Of a DNA stretch of 64,000 nucleotides, positions 11,301 through 19,046 are shown piece by piece. The notes under the pieces were generated by a model. That model saw nothing but the letters and a program-made list of their open reading frames with translations, did not search any database and was not told the origin of the DNA. Made by a program: the position numbers and the translations under genes. The DNA comes from Chryseobacterium cucumeris (lineage in GTDB: Bacteria > Bacteroidota > Bacteroidia > Flavobacteriales > Weeksellaceae): NCBI RefSeq assembly GCF_001593385.1, contig NZ_LUVZ01000046.1:62001-126000 (forward strand), written 5' to 3'. The stretch's first letter is position 1. Every line of letters starts with the position of its first letter.

Positions 11301-13153
11301 CCGCACAAGGTTCAAGAAAATCGCACAGGAATTATTGGCTATTAAACAGATTCAGATATATGGACGGAAAGTATGATTCCTCTACTTTCTCTTCTGATTA
11401 TATCACAATGAGACTTTATACACCTTCGGGCACGCCTGTAGTTACTCCCAACGCTAATTTTTTACTAACTGCTCAAAAAGACGGGTATACTAAAATTAAG
11501 TTTGGTTCTTATATCAACCGTGCGAGACTTAGAAAAAATGTTGCATCCTTAGTTCAAGCTCCGGCTATTACTTTTAACGACACGGAAACTATTATTTATG
11601 GTGCATCTGCAATTAAAGATCTTGGAGATTTGTCAGGAAAGTATCTTGGTACTTTAGATGTTTCCAAAGCGACGAATTTGTCAAAATTACGAATAGGAAG
11701 TCAAATTTCCGGTTATTCAAATCAAAATTTGAGAAACTTGTTTATTGGTAATAATACAATTTTAGAAGAATTAGATATTTCAAATTGCCCAAATTTAAAA
11801 CAATCAATAGATTTAACTGGTTGTACAAGTATTAAAAATATTTCCGCTGCAGGAACAGGAATAACCTCTGTATTGTTACCTAAAGGCGGGTTGCTCTTTT
11901 CTTTAATTTTGCCAAATACAGCAAATACTTTGATTTTGGATAATCAAAAATTTATTAAAAATTCTAATTTAACTTTTACTGCAAGTTCTATAACAACTCT
12001 TGTAATTAAGGATTGTCCTTTGATTAATGTTTATGATATTGCCACTTCGTTGAAAAATTTGGCTAGATTGAGAATTAACAATTTAAACGGAAGTAGTACT
12101 TCTAGTGAAAATTTTTTTCCACTTATAAATGCTAAAGGAATTGATGATTCGGGTAATACAACCCCACATTCTATCGTTGAAGGAAAATGGACTTTTACAA
12201 ACATTTATGCAGAGGATAAAACTTTTATGGAAGCTAACTGGCCAGATTTTAAATTTACTTATAAAAACATTACTAATTTTATCCAAATTAGCGATTCAAG
12301 AAAGAAAGATATTTTATTAAAACTTTATGATACTGATGGTGATAAAGAATTAAGTTTTTCAGAAGCAAGATCTGTTACTGAAATACCTGCCAATACTTTT
12401 AATCCTTATGTTAATTCCGGAACACATCTTTTAGGGAATTTTGATGAATTTAGATTTTTTACAAATGTAGAGACGATTGGGGATAATGCTTTTAGTAATC
12501 AAACAATGCAAAGCATTTTCTTTCCTCCTAACGTTAAAAAAATAGGAAATAATGCTTTTGAATTAGCCAACGCATCTGCTTTAAATGCCAACTTTGACAA
12601 GATTGAAGAATTAGGTATTGCTCCGTTTGGTGGAATATACTTAAATATTAATCTATTTAAAAATGTTAAGGTCTACCAACAATCTTCATTTATTTCCATG
12701 TATCCTGTAGGTGGTATATATAATCTTCCTTATATCACTCGAATATTTGAAAATATGTTTAACATGTATATTTCCCTTACAAATCTTCCAGGTTATGTTA
12801 CTAATCTTGCTGATTTTCAAGCATGCACAAGTCTTGAAAGGATAGATTTCCTTGGTTTAAGATTAAGATTAAGAACTGGTGAAAGGGAAATGAATATTAT
12901 CTTTCCTGCTTCTATTAATTATATAGAAAATGGTTGTATGATTTTGAATCCACAAGATGGTCAAGATAGTGTTCAAAAAATAGTAATTAAAATTTTAGCA
13001 ACAACGCCTCCTATTTTAATATCAACTAATTTATTAAATAACAACGTCTACCTTAGTAAAATTGAAATTCATGTACCCGCAGCAAGTGTTTCTGCTTATA
13101 AAACGGCAACCAACTGGAGCTATTTTGCCGCAAAAATTTATCCGATAACATAA
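8336..13153 (+). CDS. giant LamG/CotH-like/BspA-LRR protein, probable fibre or adhesin
   Basis: This is a 1605-aa multidomain protein without a signal peptide. Residues 1-350 look like beta-sandwich modules. About 350-560 resembles a LamG/concanavalin fold, including a NITIGSS strand. About 620-900 resembles the CotH kinase-like domain, with QGTSSQYYPRKNFKIKF near 633-649, FKADFMESSGSHNIGLA after it, and LIFYDNDTVLG near 878. About 1330-1345 has an EF-hand-like DTDGDKELSFSEA loop. From 1370 onward there are BspA-type LRR_5 repeats (VETIGDNAF, VKKIGNNAF), ending in the usual VPAASVSAYKTATNW closing module. Lack of an export signal and the small partners argue for a phage-like or contractile-tail fibre more than a secreted surface protein. 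Function is inferred. Confidence 0.65.
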   Translation: MRNTGRIYFTNYERSDKEVADNFIYPVMFFIKNENGKIIKQIAYSALGEKSESEYGTGGGTGGGNGIVFRAKSEIPASFVKSFGSEVRIVFSWSSIDSVDGSETGGGTASILKGNTILFNKNINQGANDIDITPYILAGDNTITLSITDSYGNNRKLKYDIQSIALALSTTYDKTTINSGPIIFRYIPTGNVEKTIHFKLNGSDLPSVVTSINNKELLYEIPAQSHGVHILEVYMTADLSGEIIESNHLFTDIISVVAGNLTPLVSSANNVVANQYAPASIEYLVYSPSSNYSDVEILVDGVKVSELLVNRSLQKFTYTFADSGAHTVTFKCGNVTKNTSVVVTAFDIQVEAETLGLELFLSSRNRSNSEINKNEWKYKNLSCTLTDFDFSTNGWIQDSKGSVALKVSGNARVEIPFKIFENDFKTGGKTLEFEFSTSDIKNSDSTIFSCKNGNVGFVATSNSFSFSSEQDGTSIFFKEDERIRVSVVVTKVADQRLVFVYINGIISSLYQYNSLDSFLQQAPQNITIGSSDCNINLYNIRVYNNNLNADQMLSNYIADMDNLFEKVNIYERNKLYDAFGNLSYDKCLQLIPCLTIVGDLPTYKGDKKTIVGEYENAQDPTKSFSYVNASIDVQGTSSQYYPRKNFKIKFNGGFKNGEINSSKYKLRDNSLAEKTFTFKADFMESSGSHNIGLARLAQDSLNQLGYLVPPQLIDPNIRTTMDGFPMLIFHRATPDSERIFLGKYNFNNDKSNEATTGFTGGQECWEFLNNTSDNTLFIATDFQSVDENGKHLWKNDFEGRYPENNEDTSNLEALHTWIVSCKNNPVKFKTEAPDHFNIQFLLFYYVFTEFFAMVDQRAKNQMFAMYPDAQGNKRWYLIFYDNDTVLGLNNEGHNVYDYWVEAHDQVGSGFVWNGALSELWKLVEVAFDTEITALYQKMRTSGILTYDKCNTYFNTLESDKWAESIFNEDAKYKYIDPLVVAGNGSYLYPAQGSRKSHRNYWLLNRFRYMDGKYDSSTFSSDYITMRLYTPSGTPVVTPNANFLLTAQKDGYTKIKFGSYINRARLRKNVASLVQAPAITFNDTETIIYGASAIKDLGDLSGKYLGTLDVSKATNLSKLRIGSQISGYSNQNLRNLFIGNNTILEELDISNCPNLKQSIDLTGCTSIKNISAAGTGITSVLLPKGGLLFSLILPNTANTLILDNQKFIKNSNLTFTASSITTLVIKDCPLINVYDIATSLKNLARLRINNLNGSSTSSENFFPLINAKGIDDSGNTTPHSIVEGKWTFTNIYAEDKTFMEANWPDFKFTYKNITNFIQISDSRKKDILLKLYDTDGDKELSFSEARSVTEIPANTFNPYVNSGTHLLGNFDEFRFFTNVETIGDNAFSNQTMQSIFFPPNVKKIGNNAFELANASALNANFDKIEELGIAPFGGIYLNINLFKNVKVYQQSSFISMYPVGGIYNLPYITRIFENMFNMYISLTNLPGYVTNLADFQACTSLERIDFLGLRLRLRTGEREMNIIFPASINYIENGCMILNPQDGQDSVQKIVIKILATTPPILISTNLLNNNVYLSKIEIHVPAASVSAYKTATNWSYFAAKIYPIT

Positions 13154-13162
13154 TAATAACAT

Positions 13163-13363
13163 ATGACACAGACAGACAATATAATTAAAGCAGATCCTGG
13201 GAAATGCTTTAAAAGAAAAATAGATGGAGTTGTTTTTGGCGATGAAATCTATTTAGGAACAACTTATTATCTTGATGGAATAAGACTTCAAGAACCCATT
13301 CAGGAAACTCCCGATGATTTTGAAGAAATTGATATCGAGGTTCGAACAGAAGAAATTAATTAA
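13163..13363 (+). CDS. small protein of the tail-fibre-like cassette
   Basis: This 66-aa acidic protein (it ends with many Asp and Glu residues) starts nine bases after the stop of the 1605-aa gene and is the last gene before a terminator. It has no signal peptide or transmembrane segment. I do not recognise a family. Position suggests an accessory or chaperone for the preceding fibre-like protein, by analogy with small genes that follow tail fibres, but nothing in the sequence proves it. Confidence 0.55.
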   Translation: MTQTDNIIKADPGKCFKRKIDGVVFGDEIYLGTTYYLDGIRLQEPIQETPDDFEEIDIEVRTEEIN

Positions 13364-13474
13364 AAGATGATAATTTTATAACTTATTTCCCGAACGGAAA
13401 TTTATAACTAGTCCTGGGAATATGATAAAGATCTTAGGACAAAAATAAATAATTATAAAATTTACATGTTTAAC

Positions 13475-13502
13475 AAACCATCCTTTTTTAAGGGTGGTTT
13501 TC
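13475..13502 (+). terminator. terminator of the tail-fibre-like cassette
   Basis: The stem AAACCATCCTT pairs with AAGGGTGGTTT (one mismatch or wobble) around a short T loop, followed by T-rich sequence. It lies about 110 bp after the 66-aa gene. It is almost identical to the orphan hairpin at 6702. Confidence 0.7.
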
Positions 13503-13540
13503 TTCTTTTATTATAAAATGAAATATGAATACGATATATA

Positions 13541-13573
13541 AAAAGAGGCAGCCTTAAAAGCTGCCTCTCTTTA
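13541..13573 (-). terminator. katG terminator
   Basis: The inverted repeat AAAGAGGCAGC / GCTGCCTCTCTTT has a seven-base loop. Read on the minus strand it follows the katG stop codon by about 12 bases and is followed by a T-rich run. Confidence 0.75.
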
Positions 13574-13584
13574 TTTTCATTTTA

Positions 13585-15864
13585 TTAGACCAGATCAAAC
13601 CTGTCCAGATTCATCACCTTTGTCCATGCTGCAACAAAGTCTTTCACAAACTTACCTTGTGCATCAGCACTTCCGTATACTTCAGCGATAGCTCTCAATT
13701 CAGAATTAGATCCAAAAACAAGATCCGCACGCGTTGCTGTCCATTTTGGCTGACCTGTTTTTCGGTCAGTTCCTATATACAGTTCTCTGTCATCTGACAT
13801 TGCTTTCCATTGCGTTCCCATATCCAGAAGATTCACAAAGAAATCATTGGTAAGAACTCCCGGACGGCTGGTGAATACGCCATGTTTTGAACCGTCAAAG
13901 TTCGTATCTAAAGCACGCATTCCTCCTATCAATACAGTCAATTCCGGGGCAGTAAGAGTTAAAAGTTGTGCTTTATCAATCAATAAAGATTCGGTAGACA
14001 CCGTGTATTTTCTTTTCAGATAGTTACGGAATCCATCCGCTGCAGGCTCAAGATATCCCATAGATTCTACATCCGTCTGTTCCTGAGAAGCATCCATTCT
14101 TCCCGGAGCAAAAGGAACTTTTACGTCCTGACCCGCATTTCTGGCAGCCACTTCTACTGCAGCATTACCTGCTAAAACAATCAGATCAGCTAATGATATT
14201 TTTTTACCTCCGTTCTGAGAATCGTTGAATTCTTTCTGGATTCCTTCCAGAACATTTAATACTTTATTCAGTTGTGAAGGATTGTTGACTTCCCAGTTTC
14301 TTTGAGGCTCCAGCCTGATTCTGGCTCCGTTGGCACCACCACGTTTATCACTTCCTCTGAAAGTAGAAGCGGAAGCCCACGCTGTAGAGATCAGCTCAGC
14401 ATTACTTAATCCTGAATTTAATACTTTTGACTTCAATGTTTCTATATCATTTCCATCAACCAATTCATGATTCACTTCCGGAATAGGATCCTGCCAGATC
14501 AGTTCTTCCTGTGGTACATCCGGACCTAAATAACGGGCACGTGGTCCCATATCTCTGTGAGTCAGTTTAAACCATGCTCTTGAAAATGCATCGGCAAAAG
14601 CATCAGGGTTTTCATAAAAATGTCTTGAAATTTTTTCGTAAACAGGATCCAGTCTCAAAGAAAGGTCTGTGGTAAGCATCGTTGGTTTATGCTTTTTAGA
14701 AGAATCAAACGCGTCAGGAATAATATCAGCTCCATCTTTAGCTACCCATTGGTGAGCTCCGGCAGGGCTCTTCGTTAGTTCCCATTCATTTTCAAAAAGA
14801 TTTTTAAAGAAATAATTACTCCATTGAGTCGGAGTTTCTGTCCAGGTTACTTCCAGACCACTGGAAATAGCGTCTTTTCCGCTTCCTGATTTATAAGTGC
14901 TTGCCCATCCAAGTCCCTGCTGTTCAATTCCTGCAGCTTCAGGCTCTTTACCTACATGATCTGCAGGACCTGCTCCATGGGTTTTACCAAAAGTATGTCC
15001 GCCGGCAATCAAAGCAACGGTTTCTTCATCATTCATTGCCATACGTCCGAAAGTATCACGGATATCTTTAGCAGCCGCAATAGGATCTGGATTTCCGTCC
15101 GGACCTTCCGGATTTACATAAATAAGTCCCATCTGTACGGCAGCCAATGGATTTTCAAGATTTCTTGAATGAATATCTCCGTCTGCATTATCATCGGTAG
15201 GAAGAACGGCTGATTGTCCTTCTGCTACTCCTTCTGAACCGTGAGCATAACGCAGGTCGCCTCCCAGCCATGTTTTTTCTGATCCCCAATAGATATCAGC
15301 ATCCGGTTCCCAAACGTCTGCACGTCCTCCTGCAAATCCGAATGTTTTGAAGCCCATTGATTCAAGGGCGATATTCCCTGTAAGAATCAAAAGGTCTGCC
15401 CATGAAATGTTTCTTCCATATTTTTGTTTGATGGGCCATAATAATCTTCTTGCTTTATCAAGACTTACGTTATCTGGCCAGCTGTTTAATGGTGCAAAAC
15501 GCTGTTGTCCGGCTCCTGCTCCACCTCTTCCGTCACCTACACGATATGTACCTGCACTGTGCCATGCCATACGGATAAACAGAGGTCCATAATGACCAAA
15601 GTCCGCCGGCCACCAATCCTGAGAGTCTGTCATCAATGCATGAAGGTCTTTTTTTACTGCCTCCAGATCAAGGCTTTCGAATGCTTTGGCATAATCAAAA
15701 TCCTTATCCATAGGATCTGAAAGGGAAGAATGCTGACGCAGAAGATCTACTCTAAGCTGATCAGGCCACCAATCAGAATTCTGGGTTCCTCCGCCTGCTA
15801 CGTTCTTCTTCATTGTTCCGTTATGAAACGGGCATTTACTGATGTCATTCAAATCTTTTTCCAT
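13585..15864 (-). CDS. katG: catalase-peroxidase KatG
   Basis: KatG is a haem enzyme that removes hydrogen peroxide by catalase and peroxidase reactions. The 759-aa length is normal for the family. The distal site R98, W101 and H102 lies in RMAWHSAGTYR. The proximal haem ligand is H290 in GGHTFGKTHGAGP. W101, Y249 and M275 supply the covalent Trp-Tyr-Met adduct that gives catalase activity. The C-terminal half is the usual degenerate duplicated peroxidase domain. No signal peptide is present, so it is cytoplasmic. The gene is monocistronic, with a promoter-like element upstream and its own terminator. No oxidative-stress regulator gene sits next to it. Confidence 0.97.
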   Translation of the reverse strand: MEKDLNDISKCPFHNGTMKKNVAGGGTQNSDWWPDQLRVDLLRQHSSLSDPMDKDFDYAKAFESLDLEAVKKDLHALMTDSQDWWPADFGHYGPLFIRMAWHSAGTYRVGDGRGGAGAGQQRFAPLNSWPDNVSLDKARRLLWPIKQKYGRNISWADLLILTGNIALESMGFKTFGFAGGRADVWEPDADIYWGSEKTWLGGDLRYAHGSEGVAEGQSAVLPTDDNADGDIHSRNLENPLAAVQMGLIYVNPEGPDGNPDPIAAAKDIRDTFGRMAMNDEETVALIAGGHTFGKTHGAGPADHVGKEPEAAGIEQQGLGWASTYKSGSGKDAISSGLEVTWTETPTQWSNYFFKNLFENEWELTKSPAGAHQWVAKDGADIIPDAFDSSKKHKPTMLTTDLSLRLDPVYEKISRHFYENPDAFADAFSRAWFKLTHRDMGPRARYLGPDVPQEELIWQDPIPEVNHELVDGNDIETLKSKVLNSGLSNAELISTAWASASTFRGSDKRGGANGARIRLEPQRNWEVNNPSQLNKVLNVLEGIQKEFNDSQNGGKKISLADLIVLAGNAAVEVAARNAGQDVKVPFAPGRMDASQEQTDVESMGYLEPAADGFRNYLKRKYTVSTESLLIDKAQLLTLTAPELTVLIGGMRALDTNFDGSKHGVFTSRPGVLTNDFFVNLLDMGTQWKAMSDDRELYIGTDRKTGQPKWTATRADLVFGSNSELRAIAEVYGSADAQGKFVKDFVAAWTKVMNLDRFDLV

Positions 15865-16310
15865 TGTCGTTTATTTTATTTTTTATGTTGATTAATACAG
15901 TTTCAATTTTCTGTTGTAAGAACATGACAAACCTACAACGTTTGATCGATAAATACAATCTATTAATTTTTATTTCAACGATAGTTAAAAACTATAAACA
16001 AATATTTTCAACAGCTAAAAAGCCAAGACATAATTGAGGTATTAAGTTAGTCATTTTTCAGATTAACTTAAATAAAAACAGCTGTATACAGCCCAATTTA
16101 GAATTACTCAACGTAAGATTTTAAAGGAAAAAGGAAGTTGGAGGCTGGAAGAAGGAGGTTTAATCGCATCATGAAAAGTAATTTGATAATTACTGAAAAA
16201 ACACGCTATTTCAACAATTTCTAAAAGTTCTTCCTTCATCCTCTCTTCCAGCTTTCTCCCACTAAAAATAAATTAACTACCTTTATATTGACCAAACATG
16301 AACATCTGCT
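15865..16310. repeat. gene-free 446-bp spacer with interspersed repeat
   Basis: Besides the katG promoter, the spacer holds a pair of imperfect inverted purine/pyrimidine blocks: GGCTGGAAGAAGGAGG near 16142-16159 and CTCTTCCAGCTTTCTCCC near 16243-16261. Between them is ACACGCTATTT near 16200. A similar arrangement occurs at 35003-35198, so it appears to be a genome-dispersed repeat. No coding sequence is visible. Confidence 0.5.
15928..15958 (-). promoter_or_regulatory. katG promoter, Bacteroidota type
   Basis: On the minus strand, TAGGTTTG at 15935-15928 matches the TAnnTTTG -7 element. A TTG at 15958-15956 is 20 bases upstream, the expected spacing for the -33 element. The start site would be near 15921, giving a leader of about 57 bases. 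Confidence 0.6.
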
Positions 16311-16778
16311 ATGAAAAAAATAATTGTTGTGATTCTCGTTGCCTTTATTATCATCCAGTTTTTCCCTATCGATAAAACAAATCCACCGCTTACTCCGGGA
16401 ATGGACTTTCTAAAAATTAAAAATACGCCGGAAAAAATTGCCCGTACCCTCAGAACATCCTGCTATGACTGTCACTCTAATGAAACCAGATATCCATGGT
16501 ATAGCAGTATTTCCCCAACTTCATGGTGGGTAAAAAATAATATTGATGAAGGCAGAAAAAATCTTAATTTTTCTACCTTTGCAGTATATGAACCTCAGAG
16601 ACAACTTCATAAGTTGGAAGAATGTATAGAAATGGTTGAGAAAAAAGAAATGCCGCTAGAATCTTATTATTTAGGTCATCAGGATGCCAAACTGTCGGAT
16701 GAGCAGCGTGCAGATCTTGTTCAATATTTCAAAAAAGTAAAAGAAGACACTGAGAGAGGAATCATGTTTAATAAATAA
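16311..16778 (+). CDS. haem-binding domain protein with CxxCH
   Basis: This 155-aa protein has an N-terminal membrane anchor or signal (residues 4-19, hydrophobic) and a single c-type haem motif C51-Y-D-C54-H55. It also has the WYSSISPTSWW segment typical of the haem-binding domain family PF14376 in Bacteroidota. It should sit on the periplasmic face. The start ATG is followed directly by a lysine-rich signal start. Four bases separate it from the following DCC-family gene, so they form a two-gene operon. The electron-transfer partner is unknown. Confidence 0.85.
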   Translation: MKKIIVVILVAFIIIQFFPIDKTNPPLTPGMDFLKIKNTPEKIARTLRTSCYDCHSNETRYPWYSSISPTSWWVKNNIDEGRKNLNFSTFAVYEPQRQLHKLEECIEMVEKKEMPLESYYLGHQDAKLSDEQRADLVQYFKKVKEDTERGIMFNK

Positions 16779-16782
16779 AGTC

Positions 16783-17193
16783 ATGGAAAGTTGGGAAAAT
16801 AAACATATTGTTTTTTTTGACGGAGATTGCGGAGTTTGTAATTTCTGGGTGCAATGGATTTTGGAGAGAGACAAAAAAGACCAATTCATGTTTGCTTCTC
16901 TTCAATCTGATTTCGGACAACAGTTTTTATCTGAAAGAGGGCTTGAAACCAATGTATTCAATACGATGTATCTTTGGAAACCCGGACGTTATTATCAGAT
17001 CAAATCAAGAGCCGTACTGGAAATTGCTAATTTACTGGGAGGAGTTTATAAACTTTCCTTTATTGGGAAAATCCTGCCGGCATCTTTAAGTGACAAAGTG
17101 TATGATGTTATTTCCAGAAACAGAATGAAGCTGGCCAATCAGAAATGTTATTTACCTGATCAGCATCAGAAGAAAAAATTTATTCAGGTGTAA
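16783..17193 (+). CDS. DCC-family (DUF393) thiol-disulfide oxidoreductase-like protein
   Basis: The 136-aa protein opens with FFDGDCGVCNFWVQW, the DxxC signature of the DCC (DUF393) family, with D15-C16 and C19 forming a thioredoxin-like CxxC. Members are presumed thiol-disulfide oxidoreductases but their substrates are poorly known. No signal peptide is seen, so it is probably cytoplasmic. It follows the haem-binding gene by four bases. A link between this redox protein and the c-type haem protein, for instance in maturation, is only a contextual suggestion. Confidence 0.85.
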   Translation: MESWENKHIVFFDGDCGVCNFWVQWILERDKKDQFMFASLQSDFGQQFLSERGLETNVFNTMYLWKPGRYYQIKSRAVLEIANLLGGVYKLSFIGKILPASLSDKVYDVISRNRMKLANQKCYLPDQHQKKKFIQV

Positions 17194-17228
17194 TTAATTG
17201 TTCTTACTCCTTTTCATTTAACTTATAA

Positions 17229-17292
17229 AAAGATCATTCCGTAAGAGTTAGCTACAATATTAATGCATTGTATTGATTCCTACGGAATGACA
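17229..17292. repeat. REP-like inverted repeat
   Basis: The arms TCATTCCGTAAGAG and TCCTACGGAATGA are inverted copies of each other, spaced by about 35 bases. This type of CATTCCGTA repeat looks like a dispersed intergenic element; it may also end the DCC operon. Confidence 0.45.
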
Positions 17293-17368
17293 AATAAGAC
17301 GGATAGGTGTTCATGTTTAATGTTTAATGGAAATCAAACTGAAGAATAGTCTCTTACCAGCTTTATCA

Positions 17369-17398
17369 ATTATCAATTATCAATTATCAATTATCAAT
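17369..17398. repeat. heptamer tandem repeat
   Basis: Three or four copies of the 7-bp unit TCAATTA stand in tandem between the DCC gene and the 3' end of the amylase gene. Another tandem heptamer occurs at 61408-61435. Confidence 0.6.
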
Positions 17399-17418
17399 AA
17401 TTACCCATTGCTCATTAC

Positions 17419-18858
17419 TTATAAATTAAGCGACCACACAGAATAAGAATTCGGAGGGCATTGGATTTTCACCCATTTATCACCCTGAGTTGTTGGATAC
17501 CAACTTGAATTTCCTGTGAAATCTTTGATTTGCTGACTGCTCCAATTCGTTTCTATCCATCTTTCCTGCCAGTTTGAAGAAGTATTGATATAAACAACAA
17601 GCCCTGGATTACCATTATAGCCGTTACGTCTTGCAATATATTCATCGTTATCAGTATACAGAATGGAAGTTGTTCCGGTAGCTTTATTATTATGAATCCA
17701 GATCAGATTATTCAGTCTTTCTTTGTTTAACCATTCTTCATAATCTCTGTAAAAAATGGTCGGATAACCTTCATGGGTTAGGATATAGGCATAGGCGGGC
17801 ATTTTATTGTAAATAATATCTGTATCATGATTGGCCACAAAAGTGACTGCTTTGTATGGATTTCTTTTCCACATCATATCATCATTCAAAGCATTTAAAT
17901 TACCATTATCAAAGGCTTCATCCATTTTATAATAAGCTGCAAAATCAAATACGGAACTGTTGGCATTATTGGCCCACCATTCCAATGTGTTGACATTTGA
18001 ATCCCATAATTCCCCGACAGAAAATCCACCTACGTTAGAATTCCAGGTATTAACAACCCATGGCCCGAATCCTTTAACATAATCAAACCTCCAGCCATCA
18101 AATTTCATCACATTTTTATAATATTTTGCTACGGAATCATCTCTCCCCCAAAGCCAGTCCTGCACATGAGGATTAGCATGACATAAATCCGGAAAGCCAC
18201 CAAAAGCCCCTTCATCATTATTCCCGTAAGAGTTTTTATAAAAGTCATTGTAGTTTCTCTGGAATTTTCCGGAAGCCACACCAGAAAAATTAGTCCAGGT
18301 ATTGGTTCCTGTAAAAGGATTGGCTTCAGACTGCCCGCCACTGTTGTGATTGATTACAATGTCTGCATACACCTGCATGTTTTCAGCATGCGCTTTGGTA
18401 ATCAATGCTTCCAGTTCAGCTCTGGATCCGAAACGGGTTTCTGTACTTCCATTTTGATTAAAATCTCCAAAATCATAATAATCGGTAGGATCATATCCCA
18501 TAGAATAAGCCCCATTCTGAGCTTTTGATGCAGGTGGTAGCCATACAGCTCCAATTCCGGCAGTAGACCATGCGGTTAATTTGTCTTTAACGGTATTCCA
18601 CCAGTTACCCCCTTCCGGAACATCCCAGTAAAAACCTTGCATCAAAACTCCACCACCCGGCCCGGCTGTAAATTTACTTTGTGCAGAACCTGAGCCGCTT
18701 CCTGTACTGAAAGGCCGGCCATCATGATGGGTTACATTCACTATTTTGTTGTGAACCTCTTCCTGCTTGGAAGGTTCAGTTGTCAATTCATCACTGGTTC
18801 TACATGAGTTTACTAATGCTAAAGCCAGCAGTGAAAGGAAAAAGTTTGTTTTTTTCAT
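17419..18858 (-). CDS. lipoprotein alpha-amylase (GH13)
   Basis: This 479-aa enzyme should hydrolyse alpha-1,4-glucan links of starch or glycogen. The signal ends in a lipobox (LVNSC19), so it is a lipoprotein, probably on the outer membrane. The (beta/alpha)8 barrel runs from about residue 70. Region I reads DIVINHNSGG, the nucleophile is D259 in GWRFDYVKGF, the acid/base is E283 in VGELW, and the third carboxylate is D345 in FVANHD. The closing beta domain occupies the last 90 residues. No sus-type transporter or regulator gene is adjacent, so it is not part of a visible polysaccharide utilisation locus. Confidence 0.93.
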   Translation of the reverse strand: MKKTNFFLSLLALALVNSCRTSDELTTEPSKQEEVHNKIVNVTHHDGRPFSTGSGSGSAQSKFTAGPGGGVLMQGFYWDVPEGGNWWNTVKDKLTAWSTAGIGAVWLPPASKAQNGAYSMGYDPTDYYDFGDFNQNGSTETRFGSRAELEALITKAHAENMQVYADIVINHNSGGQSEANPFTGTNTWTNFSGVASGKFQRNYNDFYKNSYGNNDEGAFGGFPDLCHANPHVQDWLWGRDDSVAKYYKNVMKFDGWRFDYVKGFGPWVVNTWNSNVGGFSVGELWDSNVNTLEWWANNANSSVFDFAAYYKMDEAFDNGNLNALNDDMMWKRNPYKAVTFVANHDTDIIYNKMPAYAYILTHEGYPTIFYRDYEEWLNKERLNNLIWIHNNKATGTTSILYTDNDEYIARRNGYNGNPGLVVYINTSSNWQERWIETNWSSQQIKDFTGNSSWYPTTQGDKWVKIQCPPNSYSVWSLNL

Positions 18859-19031
18859 CGCTTTAATTAATTATCAATCTATTAAACAAGATACAATTTT
18901 ATTAAAAACAAATTCAAATAAATGGGAAATATTTTCATTTCCCACAATAAATCAATAAGAAAGGCATTCAATTTTTTCATTAAAAAATCATAAATTTTTC
19001 AGAATCCCGAGACAATTTTTCTTTTAATCCA

Positions 19032-19046
19032 TATATTTGCATACTA
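19032..19046 (+). promoter_or_regulatory. -7 element giving a leaderless DUF4290 transcript
   Basis: TATATTTG at 19032-19039 fits TAnnTTTG, and the ATG begins seven bases later at 19046. With the usual distance the transcript would start at or next to the ATG. The -33 element is not clear. Confidence 0.5.

Noticed and set aside
19037..19045. TTG start nine bases upstream of the DUF4290 ATG
   Set aside because: The TTG is part of the TATATTTG promoter element; the ATG at 19046 is better placed.
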